64,000 nt of DNA. Source: CAYVOV01 sp964453525 (GTDB lineage Bacteria; Chloroflexota; Dehalococcoidia; Dehalococcoidales; UBA2162). The notes under the pieces were generated by a model. The model did not search any database. It saw only the letters and a program-made list of their open reading frames with translations, and was not told where the DNA came from. This document shows positions 16,686 through 24,601 of this stretch, piece by piece. Both the position numbers and the translations under genes were made by a program. Positions within the stretch are counted from its first letter, which is position 1, and each line of letters begins with the position of its first letter. The stretch lies in contig CAYVOV010000008.1 of assembly GCA_964453525.1 (NCBI GenBank), positions 62,001-126,000 on the forward strand, in the 5' to 3' direction.

Positions 16686-17153
16686 ATGGGCAAGCTACTT
16701 GAAGGTGTACTGCTGGGAAAAGGACTCAAAATAGCGATGGTTGTATCTCGTTTTAACGAGTTTGTTACAAACAAACTTCTGGAGGGCGCTCAGGACGCTC
16801 TATTGCGTCATGATGTCAGCCAGGATGATATTGATGTTGCCTGGGTACCGGGTTCCTTTGAGATTCCTCTGGTAGCCCAGAAACTGGCGCAGACGAATAG
16901 ATATGACGCTGTTATCTGCCTTGGGGCTATAATCCGCGGAGCGACACCCCACTTCGAATACATTGCTGCCGAGGTAACAAAGGGAATTGCCCAGGCTGGC
17001 CTGAGTACCGGGGTGCCGGTTATTTTCGGGGTAATTACGTCTGACACGCTGGAGCAGGCAATCGAACGTGCCGGGACCAAATCAGGTAACAAAGGCTTTG
17101 ACGCTGCGGTGAGCGCTATCGAAATGGCTAACCTGATGAAGAACGTGGCTTAG
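16686..17153 (+). CDS. ribH: 6,7-dimethyl-8-ribityllumazine synthase
   Basis: Condenses the ribityl-pyrimidine from RibD with the 4-carbon phosphate from RibBA to give lumazine, the substrate of RibE. Characteristic elements are the N-terminal IAMVVSRFNEFVT, WVPGSFEIP, the phosphate-binding GAIIRGATPHFEYI and the C-terminal NKGFDAAVSAIEMANL. Two adjacent ATGs exist; the second (16686) lies 5 bases after the AAGGAGG at 16674-16680, while the first would be only 2 bases away. The product is 155 residues, as expected. It is last in the riboflavin operon. Confidence 0.97.
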   Translation: MGKLLEGVLLGKGLKIAMVVSRFNEFVTNKLLEGAQDALLRHDVSQDDIDVAWVPGSFEIPLVAQKLAQTNRYDAVICLGAIIRGATPHFEYIAAEVTKGIAQAGLSTGVPVIFGVITSDTLEQAIERAGTKSGNKGFDAAVSAIEMANLMKNVA

Positions 17154-17221
17154 CATGCAAAGGACCGGAAGACACTCAGCCTAAGCCTTCATACGCTGCT
17201 TAACACAGCAGGATACCGACT

Positions 17222-17476
17222 TCAGTCAGTAACCTTGTATACTTTGTCTCCTCTCCTCACCCTGTCGCTAACTTTTATACCCACAGCTTCTCCGGCTTTT
17301 GCTTCGTCAACGTCAACATTGTTAATCTGCATTGACTCAACGGTCATCTCCATGTCTGTGGTATGACCTGCGATATGAATTGTGTCACCCTTTTTCAGAG
17401 ACGCTGTCAGTTCGATGCCGGCAACAACGGGTCTGGCAAAGAAGTCAGAGACCTTTCCGATTTCAACCTCAGGCAT
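17222..17476 (-). CDS. EF-Tu-domain-2-like small protein
   Basis: An 84-residue beta-barrel protein resembling domain 2 of translation elongation factors, annotated in other genomes as translation elongation factor-like protein. The match is through GDTIHIAGHTTDMEMTVESM and VGIKVSDRVRRGDKVYKV. It has no GTPase domain, so it cannot act as an elongation factor. A role in binding RNA or a modified tRNA or peptide is conceivable but unproven. GGGGG lies about 10 bases before its ATG. It stands alone, convergent with ribH. Confidence 0.8.
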   Translation of the reverse strand: MPEVEIGKVSDFFARPVVAGIELTASLKKGDTIHIAGHTTDMEMTVESMQINNVDVDEAKAGEAVGIKVSDRVRRGDKVYKVTD

Positions 17477-17570
17477 TTGGACATCCCCCTTTATTCCGAA
17501 TTATTGTTTTAATTTTTAGAATAGTATATGCCATACAATCATCCAAATCAAGATAATTCACATAGGGGTT

Positions 17571-17760
17571 CTTCTCAATCTTAGTTGGAGACCCTTCGAC
17601 AAGCTCAAGGTGAGTGGGAATGCATGCCCTGTAGTGAGTTAAGTCGAATTACGCTCATGGTGAGTAGTTAGCCTGTCCTGAGCGAAGCCGAAGGAAACCA
17701 CAGCGGCGAAAGAAATATTGATATTCATTGTTGCCTGTGCAACCATGATTAAGTAAAAGG
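17571..17760. repeat. Family A short inverted-repeat element, copy 3
   Basis: The longest copy, about 190 bases. It carries an extra internal segment (CCCTGTAGTGAGTTAAGTCG) not present in the other copies. Ends are CTTCTCAATCTTAGTTGG and CAACCATGATTAAGTAAAAG. It fills most of the spacer between the EF-Tu-like gene and the next small gene. Confidence 0.8.
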
Positions 17761-17834
17761 CACATAGCTCAACCTTTGACACCTTTTCAAACGTGACCTA
17801 TAATTAGGGCAATTGTAATTACGGAGGGTTTGAT

Positions 17835-18056
17835 TTGGCAGACGAAGACGACGTGAATGAGGGACAACTGGCAGAAATTCAACGAATCAATCAGCGTCTG
17901 GATATGTTTGACCAGCGCCTTGATAATATCGATTCCATGGTAACTGCGGTTGCCGAGCGGGTGATGAGCCAGCTTGTTACTCTTATTATAACCTGCCCCC
18001 ACTGCGGTAAGGATATCGAGGTAGCCGTAATCGGCAGCCAGAAACCAAGGCGGTAG
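17835..18056 (+). CDS. Small coiled-coil protein with one CxxC
   Basis: The 73-residue product starts with TTG 17835 behind GGAGG (17823-17827). Residues 12-42 have the heptad-like pattern of a short coiled coil (IQRINQRLDMFDQRLDNID), and a single CPHCG knuckle follows at about residue 54. A lone CxxC could bind metal only as a dimer, which the coiled coil would allow. I do not recognise a named family. It is followed 109 bases later by the symporter gene on the same strand; no functional link is evident. Confidence 0.65.
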   Translation: MADEDDVNEGQLAEIQRINQRLDMFDQRLDNIDSMVTAVAERVMSQLVTLIITCPHCGKDIEVAVIGSQKPRR

Positions 18057-18165
18057 CATTCAAACATTGATACCGGAAAGGTAACCGCTGATAACATGAG
18101 TTATCAGCGGTATTTATGTCTGGCGCTGGTATTGAAAATACAAAGAACCTGAAAAGGATCACCAT

Positions 18166-19539
18166 ATGCTTGAGTTCACAATCATAATAGTGTATTTCCT
18201 GGGCATGATTGCTCTGGGATTACTCAGCCGAAAAAAGTCCAGAGAAGCCGATGATTTCTTTGTTGCCGGCAGGAAAGGTTCATCACTATTCATTACCGGT
18301 TCATTAATGGCAACAATAATCGGCGGTTCAGCAATACTGGTCACCAGCAGGCTCAGCTTTATTCAGGGATTAACCGGCATATGGTGGTTGCTGGTGGGGA
18401 GTATCGGATTGTTAATCCTGGGAATATTCCTCGCCAGAAAGGTAAGGAATTTCGGTCTTTACACTCTCCCCGAACTCGTAGAAAAGCAATATGATAAAAG
18501 AGTATCACTGGCCGGTTCCATCCTTATAGTAATCGCCTGGATAGGCATTATCGGCGCTCAAATAATCGCCGCCGGAGACATAATGAGCACCCTGGGAATC
18601 GGCAGCAAACTACTCTGGATGGTGATATTCACTGGAGTTTTTCTTGTTTATACGCTGCTTGGCGGCCAGCATGCCATTATCCGGACGGACACAATACAGG
18701 CAGTAATAATCTTTGCCGGAATCTTTGCCGCCCTGGCACTTGTCATGGTAAATCTGGGAGGGATAAGCGGCCTGACAGATAACCTCCCGGCAGAACAGTT
18801 TTCTTTTCCGCTCAGCGCCACGTTCGACGGATACGAGCTTGTAAAATTACTTTTGCTTGTCGGACTTACCTATGTTGTCGGCCCGGATATGTACTCGAGG
18901 TTGTTCTGCGCCCGGGATAGCCGGGTGGCGCGTACTTCCGTCCTATGGACAGCCCTGCTTATTATCCCGGTTGCCCTGGCAATTACTGTGATTGGCATGG
19001 GAGCGTCCGTACTATTCCCCGAAATATCACCGGGACAGGCTTTCCCTACAATAATCAAAGAGGTACTGCCGCCGTTTGTCGGCGGCATAGTGCTCGCTGC
19101 CTTACTCTGTGCTTTTATGTCTTCGGCTGATACAACACTCTTAACCGCCAGCACGATATTGAGTGCCGATATAATCGGGCAGCTAAAACCCTCACTCGGT
19201 AAGGAGGGAGTACTCACTATTTCCCGCTGGGGAATTGTGGTACTGGGAATTGCATCCCTGGGTCTGGCTTTATACCTTGGTAATATCGTAAACGCTATCC
19301 TCTTTGCCTATACCGTTTACACCGGCGGCCTGATAATGCCGATACTGGCAGGCTTTTATAAAAACCTGTTTAAGGTGACTCCGGCAGGAGCGCTGGTAGC
19401 AATCATCAGCGGCGGGGGAACCGCCCTAGCCAGCAAGCTACTCGACATAAAGTACCTGGATGTAGGCAGCCTGTTTATCAGCCTGCTGCTTCTTTTCGCA
19501 GTAAGCTTTATCGAAAACAGATTGAAAGCAGGGAAATAA
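18166..19539 (+). CDS. Sodium:solute symporter family transporter
   Basis: A 457-residue integral membrane protein with about 12-13 hydrophobic segments and the SSS-family layout: an N-terminal helix, then SREADDFFVAGRK between helices 1 and 2, a GGSAILVTSRLSFIQG segment, and GPDMYSRLFCARD mid-protein. Family members import sugars, amino acids, carboxylates or vitamins with sodium. The substrate cannot be assigned; the sugar-acid cluster begins about 1 kb downstream beyond a tRNA and repeats, so a link to it is only a possibility. Confidence 0.88.
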   Translation: MLEFTIIIVYFLGMIALGLLSRKKSREADDFFVAGRKGSSLFITGSLMATIIGGSAILVTSRLSFIQGLTGIWWLLVGSIGLLILGIFLARKVRNFGLYTLPELVEKQYDKRVSLAGSILIVIAWIGIIGAQIIAAGDIMSTLGIGSKLLWMVIFTGVFLVYTLLGGQHAIIRTDTIQAVIIFAGIFAALALVMVNLGGISGLTDNLPAEQFSFPLSATFDGYELVKLLLLVGLTYVVGPDMYSRLFCARDSRVARTSVLWTALLIIPVALAITVIGMGASVLFPEISPGQAFPTIIKEVLPPFVGGIVLAALLCAFMSSADTTLLTASTILSADIIGQLKPSLGKEGVLTISRWGIVVLGIASLGLALYLGNIVNAILFAYTVYTGGLIMPILAGFYKNLFKVTPAGALVAIISGGGTALASKLLDIKYLDVGSLFISLLLLFAVSFIENRLKAGK

Positions 19540-19614
19540 CAGGGAAATTTGTCAGTGTGTTTGCCTGTTTGACTCTGAATAAGAATATTTGATAGAATTA
19601 TTCTTGTTCTACGG

Positions 19615-19688
19615 GGGCGGTTAGCTCAGTTGGTTAGAGCACTGCGTTGACATCGCAGAGGTCGCAAGTTCAACTCTTGCACCGCCCA
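19615..19688 (+). tRNA. tRNA-Val (GAC)
   Basis: A complete 74-base cloverleaf without encoded CCA. The acceptor GGGCGGT pairs with ACCGCCC, the D-stem is GCTC/GAGC, the anticodon stem CTGCG/CGCAG encloses loop TTGACAT with anticodon GAC, and the T-arm is GCAAG-TTCAACT-CTTGC. Discriminator A is at 19688. An integrase relic starts immediately after the 3' end, the usual layout for an element integrated at a tRNA. Confidence 0.95.
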
Positions 19689-19976
19689 TTTTCTGAGAGT
19701 AAGTTAAGCACACCCGATATAAACGAAGTGCTTCAACTTCTCTTGTCTCCTACTCTAACCGAACAATTACGGCTCCGCCGTTTAGACAATAATACTCTGT
19801 TTGACACCTACATTAACGAACTTAGGCTGAGGAATCTATCACCCTATTACATTCAAAAGGTATGGGAATTACTGCGTGTATTTAAAGACTACTTAAATGG
19901 AGAACAACCCACACCACAGCTTGCTAAATCATTCTTGTCTCAGTATGTCAACCATAAGCAAAATACAGCCGCGTAA
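19689..19976 (+). pseudogene. Tyrosine integrase N-terminal relic next to tRNA-Val
   Basis: An open frame running through the tRNA 3' end to TAA at 19974-19976 encodes a segment that reads like the SAM-like, core-binding N-terminal domain of phage integrases (FDTYINELRLRNLSPYYIQ, then VWELLRVFKDYL). The catalytic domain with its Arg, His and Tyr is missing. The frame's formal start lies inside the tRNA and is not credible. I read it as the truncated remnant of an element that used this tRNA as its attachment site. The bases up to 20194 hold only a short inverted repeat (GATAATCCAT at 20057, ATGGATTATATC at 20082). Confidence 0.6.
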
Positions 19977-20194
19977 ATATTATCGATTGACTGATGCAGG
20001 ATACTCCACCGGCGATTCCGAATGGGATAATCCACAATCTACCCTATACGGCTAGAGATAATCCATTTCTCGTTACTGTGGATGGATTATATCTTCGACT
20101 CTCATGAGATTATCTGAACACCCAAGCTTTTGTTACCCTACAGTTTGCTTGATTGTTGTCTTAGTAGATTTAGTGTAATTTCCCGTAGCAAGAT

Positions 20195-20361
20195 TCTGCT
20201 CAATCTTAGTTGGAGACCCTACGACAAGCTCAGGGTGAGCGGGAATGAATACCGCTCATGGTGAGCCATTAGCCTGTCCTGAGCGAAGCCGAAGGAAACC
20301 ATAGTGGCGAGAGAAATATAGATATTTATTGTTGTCTGTACAACCAAGATTAAGTAAAAGG
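20195..20361. repeat. Family A short inverted-repeat element, copy 4
   Basis: About 167 bases, with the same block order as copy 1: CTCAATCTTAGTTGG end, CGACAAGCTCAGGGTGAG, CCGCTCATGGTGAG, CCTGAGCGAAGCCGAAGG and CAACCAAGATTAAG end. One block has drifted (TTCGACAAG to TACGACAAG). It lies between the integrase relic and the sugar-acid cluster. Confidence 0.8.
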
Positions 20362-20435
20362 CGTAGCAATATCAGCTTGACATCTGCAGTTGATATTTAT
20401 AGACTATACGCACCTATCAAGTGTGTGTAAATTAG

Positions 20436-20516
20436 GTGAGATGCCCGCACTGTCGGGCCGAGAATCCTAAGAAACCGAAGCTCTACATCGAGTGCGGTAA
20501 ATCATTGATTATCTAA
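20436..20516 (+). pseudogene. Zinc-ribbon fragment, 26 residues
   Basis: A short frame beginning GTG at 20436 encodes RCPHCRAENPKKPKLYIECG, which closely follows the common CxxC-x-AENP...CxxCG zinc ribbon. The first cysteine of the second knuckle is replaced by Tyr and the frame stops seven residues later. It is probably a decayed relic of a larger zinc-ribbon protein, though a tiny functional protein cannot be excluded. Confidence 0.4.
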
Positions 20517-20547
20517 TTCCGAATCTGCTGCTTAAGGGAGTAACAAT

Positions 20548-21645
20548 ATGAAAGTAATAGAGATGCGTACTACAGCATTATCCCTTCCAAAAGAACCCGA
20601 TGATGGCCCCGGGATTGTGAAAAACCCGGTGATTGTAGAGTTAAAGACAGATGACGGACTGGAGGGATACGGCCTTGCCTACGCTTTCAATGATTTCCAG
20701 GTAAATTCACTCAAAGCGAGTATAGATGACCTGGAGCAGGTGGCAATCGGGCAGGATATCTCCCGCTGGGCGGCTACATGGACAGACCTCCATGCTGCTT
20801 TGAGACATGCAGGGCAATGGGGTGGGTATGGACTGAATGCCATCGCTGCCATTGACACAGCCTTCTGGGACCTGAGAGCAAAGGCGCTGAAATTACCTTT
20901 AGCCCGTTTACTCGGTGGCTTCAGAGATAGGGTGCCGGCTTACGCCAGTAACTGGTTACACAGTTCTTTGAGTATAGATAAATTACAGGCACAGGCTTCT
21001 TGGCTGGTGGGACAGGGCTTCCGCGCAATGAAGATGAAGATGGGTGGCAGAACGCACAAAGAAAATGTTACCAGATTTAAAGCGGTCCGTGAAGCAGTTG
21101 GTGAAGATGTCGATATTATGGTAGAAGGTCACTGGTCATGGACAGTATCGGAGGCTATCAGAATAGGACGAGCCCTTGAGCCTTATAATCCGTACTGGCT
21201 GGAGGACCCTATAGGAATTCACCAGGGTAGAATTTCGATGGAGGACACGGCGGCTCTGGCGCAGGTGGCCGCAGCCCTGGATGTGCCGGTCGCTGCCGGG
21301 GAGACCTTTTCTACCAAATACGGTTTTCGCCGTATCGTGGAGAGCAAGGCTGTGGATATTGTTATTGTCGACGTATTACGGGCCGGCGGTATAACCGAGT
21401 GGATGAAAATCGCTGCCCTCATGGAAGCTTATAACTTGCCCGTTGCCAGCCACTGTTTGCATGATATATCCCTGCCTGTTATTGCAGGTATTCCCAATGG
21501 ACTTATCGTTGAGTACATGCCATGGTGGGACGTAATCTACAAGGAACCACCCAGGGTAGTTGATGGCTACTTCCAGGTATCGGACAAACCGGGTATAGGG
21601 CTTGAGCTGGACCCCAAGGTGCTTGAGAAGTATAAAATAGCCTGA
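20548..21645 (+). CDS. Mandelate racemase/enolase-superfamily sugar-acid enzyme
   Basis: A 365-residue member of the enolase superfamily, MR subgroup, which abstracts a proton next to a carboxylate and either racemises or dehydrates sugar acids. The KMK acid/base lysines are at 162/164. Metal ligands appear as Glu193 (EGHWSW), Glu219 (WLEDP) and Glu252 (GETFSTKYG), with the His-containing SHCLHD at 301-306 as second base. The N-terminal capping domain is intact. It opens a six-gene cluster for sugar-acid use. The precise substrate cannot be told; an aldonate or galactarate-like acid is the reasonable class. Confidence 0.88.
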   Translation: MKVIEMRTTALSLPKEPDDGPGIVKNPVIVELKTDDGLEGYGLAYAFNDFQVNSLKASIDDLEQVAIGQDISRWAATWTDLHAALRHAGQWGGYGLNAIAAIDTAFWDLRAKALKLPLARLLGGFRDRVPAYASNWLHSSLSIDKLQAQASWLVGQGFRAMKMKMGGRTHKENVTRFKAVREAVGEDVDIMVEGHWSWTVSEAIRIGRALEPYNPYWLEDPIGIHQGRISMEDTAALAQVAAALDVPVAAGETFSTKYGFRRIVESKAVDIVIVDVLRAGGITEWMKIAALMEAYNLPVASHCLHDISLPVIAGIPNGLIVEYMPWWDVIYKEPPRVVDGYFQVSDKPGIGLELDPKVLEKYKIA

Positions 21646-21768
21646 TTCATAAATTATGCCATACAGGTCTAACTTAGGCAGATATCACGATAAAGTAGTT
21701 TTTGGAATCAAGTCACTTCCCGTTTGTTTATGAATATAGCGTTAACGAATGCAAATGGAGATCAGAGA

Positions 21769-23004
21769 ATGAGTATTATCAGCGTACCACAGCAAGCATG
21801 GTATAAAACAGCTGAACTAAAACTTACCCTGCCTGATGAATGGGATGTCAAGATGTATCACATGGCTGGCTATAACCGACCCGCTTTGAAATCCCATGAG
21901 ATTAAGGCTGCCCTGGACAATCCAGCCGACACGTTAACTATCAAGGAACTGGCCAGGGACAGGAATGAAGTCGTTATAATCTTTGACGACCAGACGAGAA
22001 TTACCCGTCCGGCTCCCATTGTACCGCATATACTGGAAGAGCTGGCTGAGGCCGGTATTAACGAAAACAATATACGGTTCATCTGCGCATTAGGTATGCA
22101 CGGCGCAATGAACCGTTCCGATTTTGCCAAGAAGCTTGGTGAAGAAGTTGTCTCCAAATATCGCGTTTACAACCATAACCCCTTTGCCACCGGAACGTTT
22201 GTCGGTACTACTGAACTCTTTAAAACTCCCGTCTACATCAACGAGGAAGTAATGTCCTGTGACCTGAGAATAGCTATTACAGGATGCGTTCCTCATCCCG
22301 GTGCAGGCTTCGGCGGTGGCGGAAAAATAGTCCTGCCGGGCATCGCTTCCTATGAGACTATTAAATATCACCACTCGCAAACCCCGAGACCTTCAGAGGG
22401 CCAACGAAGTACTGGTAGCAAGATGGGTAAAATAGAAAATAACGACTTTCGCGACGATTGTGACCAGGCTGCTGACCTGGCTAAAATCGATTTTGGAATA
22501 ACAGCCATCGTCAACGAATGGGGAGATTCCGTATCCATCTATGCAGGCACTCTACGAGCATCTCATGCAAGGGCAGTCGAGGAGGCCAGGAATCACTATC
22601 GTACTCCAAGAGTAACCGGTATGGATGTCGTCATTACCAATACCTATGCTAAGGTTAATGAATCAAGTATCGGCATGGATGCGGCTTTACCAGCCGTAAA
22701 TGCAAGTGGCGGGGATATAGTCCTCATCGCCAATGCTCCCGAGGGACAGATTACCCACTACCTGGGCAGCCCTTTCGGAAAGATAATTTCGGCAAAAAGA
22801 CCACAACGGGGACTGCCTGAAAATATCAATAACCTGATTGTTTATAATGAGTTTCCCCATCCTGGGAGTAGCTGGTTTGCCGAAGATAAAAAGATACTGT
22901 ATATGAACAAGTGGGAGGACGTTATTAAATTCCTGATGCAGTCCCACGGGGCTGGAACCAAGGTAGCTGTGTTCCCCGATGCTACCAATCAATATATCGC
23001 ATGA
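21769..23004 (+). CDS. LarA-family nickel-pincer racemase
   Basis: The protein belongs to the LarA/DUF2088 family, whose founding member racemises lactate using a nickel pincer nucleotide. IIFDDQTRITRPAP matches the N-terminal DDxTRP motif, and HPGAGFGGGGKIVLPGIAS holds the lysine that anchors the cofactor in LarA. ATG 21769 is chosen over 21724 because GGAG lies about 8 bases upstream and the conserved region begins soon after. Among sugar-acid enzymes it probably epimerises a hydroxy acid such as an aldonate. No larB, larC or larE cofactor genes are in this window. Confidence 0.85.
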   Translation: MSIISVPQQAWYKTAELKLTLPDEWDVKMYHMAGYNRPALKSHEIKAALDNPADTLTIKELARDRNEVVIIFDDQTRITRPAPIVPHILEELAEAGINENNIRFICALGMHGAMNRSDFAKKLGEEVVSKYRVYNHNPFATGTFVGTTELFKTPVYINEEVMSCDLRIAITGCVPHPGAGFGGGGKIVLPGIASYETIKYHHSQTPRPSEGQRSTGSKMGKIENNDFRDDCDQAADLAKIDFGITAIVNEWGDSVSIYAGTLRASHARAVEEARNHYRTPRVTGMDVVITNTYAKVNESSIGMDAALPAVNASGGDIVLIANAPEGQITHYLGSPFGKIISAKRPQRGLPENINNLIVYNEFPHPGSSWFAEDKKILYMNKWEDVIKFLMQSHGAGTKVAVFPDATNQYIA

Positions 23005-23170
23005 TAATAACTCCGTAATCACAAGGGCAAAAATCCACACTCTTTTAATCCATATTTTTCTACCCGTCATTTTATTTATTCAATAATCTACATCTCCGTT
23101 TACTTCATCTTTCTGATTACCTCCCTGGGGAATGTCGTTATCATCCCTGATTCCGGTAAGTATTACAGCT

Positions 23171-24328
23171 TCAGTCCCCCTTATACAGGTGTTTATTCAC
23201 CATCTCCTCGTTAAGTTCTATGCCAAGCCCCGGCTTTGTTGGGGGTATAATGTACCCTTCCTCCCACCTGATAGGCTCCTTGAGTATCTCGGCATGAAAA
23301 CCGTCAAATCTTTCTATACTTTCCTGAATTAAGAAATTGGGACTGCAGATATCAACCTGGATATCAGCTATAGCTTCTACAGGACCGGCATAAAGGTGTG
23401 GAGCTATCTGAGCATAATAGGCTTCAGCCATTCCGGCAATCTTCCTGGCTTCCAGAATACCTCCGACGCGTCCAAGGGCAAACTGTAAAATAGAGGCGGA
23501 CTGGTTCTGTAATAGTTCTCTAAACGCGTACTTTGTGGATAACCTCTCACCGGTGGCTACCGGGATAGTGGTATGTTGAGCTACCCTTGCCATTTCCTCT
23601 TTATTCTCCGGAGGAACTGGTTCTTCAAACCACAATGGGTCATACTTCTCCAATCTTCTGGCCAGCCTGATAGCGCTGGAGGTTGTCATCTGCCCGTGGG
23701 TGCCGATAAGAATATCGCACTTATCACCGACTGCCTCTCGTACTCTTCTGACTACCTCTTCGGCATTGGCAAGTGATTCCAAAGAAATCTGTTGAGGGTC
23801 GGGTACCATTACAGGTACAACGGGGTCAAACTTCACTGCGGTGAAACCCATTTTAACATAAGCGGCCGCTCTTTCTGCTGCAATATCCGGTACATGATGG
23901 GCATCCTCCATTGCGCTGAATTCATGGACGTCAGAAGGCGGGTACAGATAAGTATAGCTTCTGATTTTTTCGTGATACTTACCGCCAAGTAAATTATATA
24001 CAGGCTGGTCGAGGGCTTTGCCGATAATATCCCAGCATGCCTGTTCAAGAGCACTGAGTACGCAGATTTTAGCCGCTCCAGAGAAACCACCGCCATAGAC
24101 TCTACGCCATATTTTTTCTATTTGAAATGGGTCGGCATCGATTAAGTACTGTTCACCGATAGCATGAATTAGCTGGTCTACTACCTCAGGCTCAAAACCG
24201 ACACCCCAGGGTTCGCCTATACCTTCGATTCCATTGTCCGTGGCTAGTTTCACGAAATTCCAGAGTCTTAGGCCATGTGATGGTGGAGGGTTTTCTACTA
24301 TATATGTCTTCAGGTCTACTATCTTCAT
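23171..24328 (-). CDS. GalD-like enolase-superfamily protein
   Basis: Related to D-galactonate dehydratase: LKTYIVENPP at the N-terminus, K-x-D (Lys166, Asp168), WFEEPVPPENKEE with ligand Glu, and TGERLSTKYAFRELL with ligand Glu. The first metal-binding Asp of the family (DFHGR in GalD) is replaced by Gly209 in IGTHGQ, and the Asp that pairs with the C-terminal His (PHLYAGP) also appears to be missing, so chemistry may differ from GalD. The start is ATG 24328, preceded by GGAGGTGA, rather than 24367. It is the only minus-strand gene of the sugar-acid cluster. Confidence 0.85.
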   Translation of the reverse strand: MKIVDLKTYIVENPPPSHGLRLWNFVKLATDNGIEGIGEPWGVGFEPEVVDQLIHAIGEQYLIDADPFQIEKIWRRVYGGGFSGAAKICVLSALEQACWDIIGKALDQPVYNLLGGKYHEKIRSYTYLYPPSDVHEFSAMEDAHHVPDIAAERAAAYVKMGFTAVKFDPVVPVMVPDPQQISLESLANAEEVVRRVREAVGDKCDILIGTHGQMTTSSAIRLARRLEKYDPLWFEEPVPPENKEEMARVAQHTTIPVATGERLSTKYAFRELLQNQSASILQFALGRVGGILEARKIAGMAEAYYAQIAPHLYAGPVEAIADIQVDICSPNFLIQESIERFDGFHAEILKEPIRWEEGYIIPPTKPGLGIELNEEMVNKHLYKGD

Positions 24329-24601
24329 ATGTTTCACCTCCCAATATTGATACGCTGATATTAACAAGTTGAATTTTTCATTTCAAGACCCTAAAAAATA
24401 TGGGATGACCGGGTAACTGGACAGACCTTTTTGATTCTTGACTCGGATAGAATTGTTGGATAACATTACGGCAGATATTGGCTCAGGGAGAGTAGAGAAA
24501 TGAAAATCACTGATATTAAGAGGTAATCACTGGTTTCATTGAGAAGCACAGCATCAAGGTCAGCATGGAGAGGAAAAAGGAATTCGTGAAGGAGGTTGAA
24601 A

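Noticed and set aside
19647..19688. Integrase-like ORF starting inside tRNA-Val
   Set aside because: The first 14 codons are tRNA sequence. Only the part after the tRNA 3' end has protein-like character, so it is treated as a relic.
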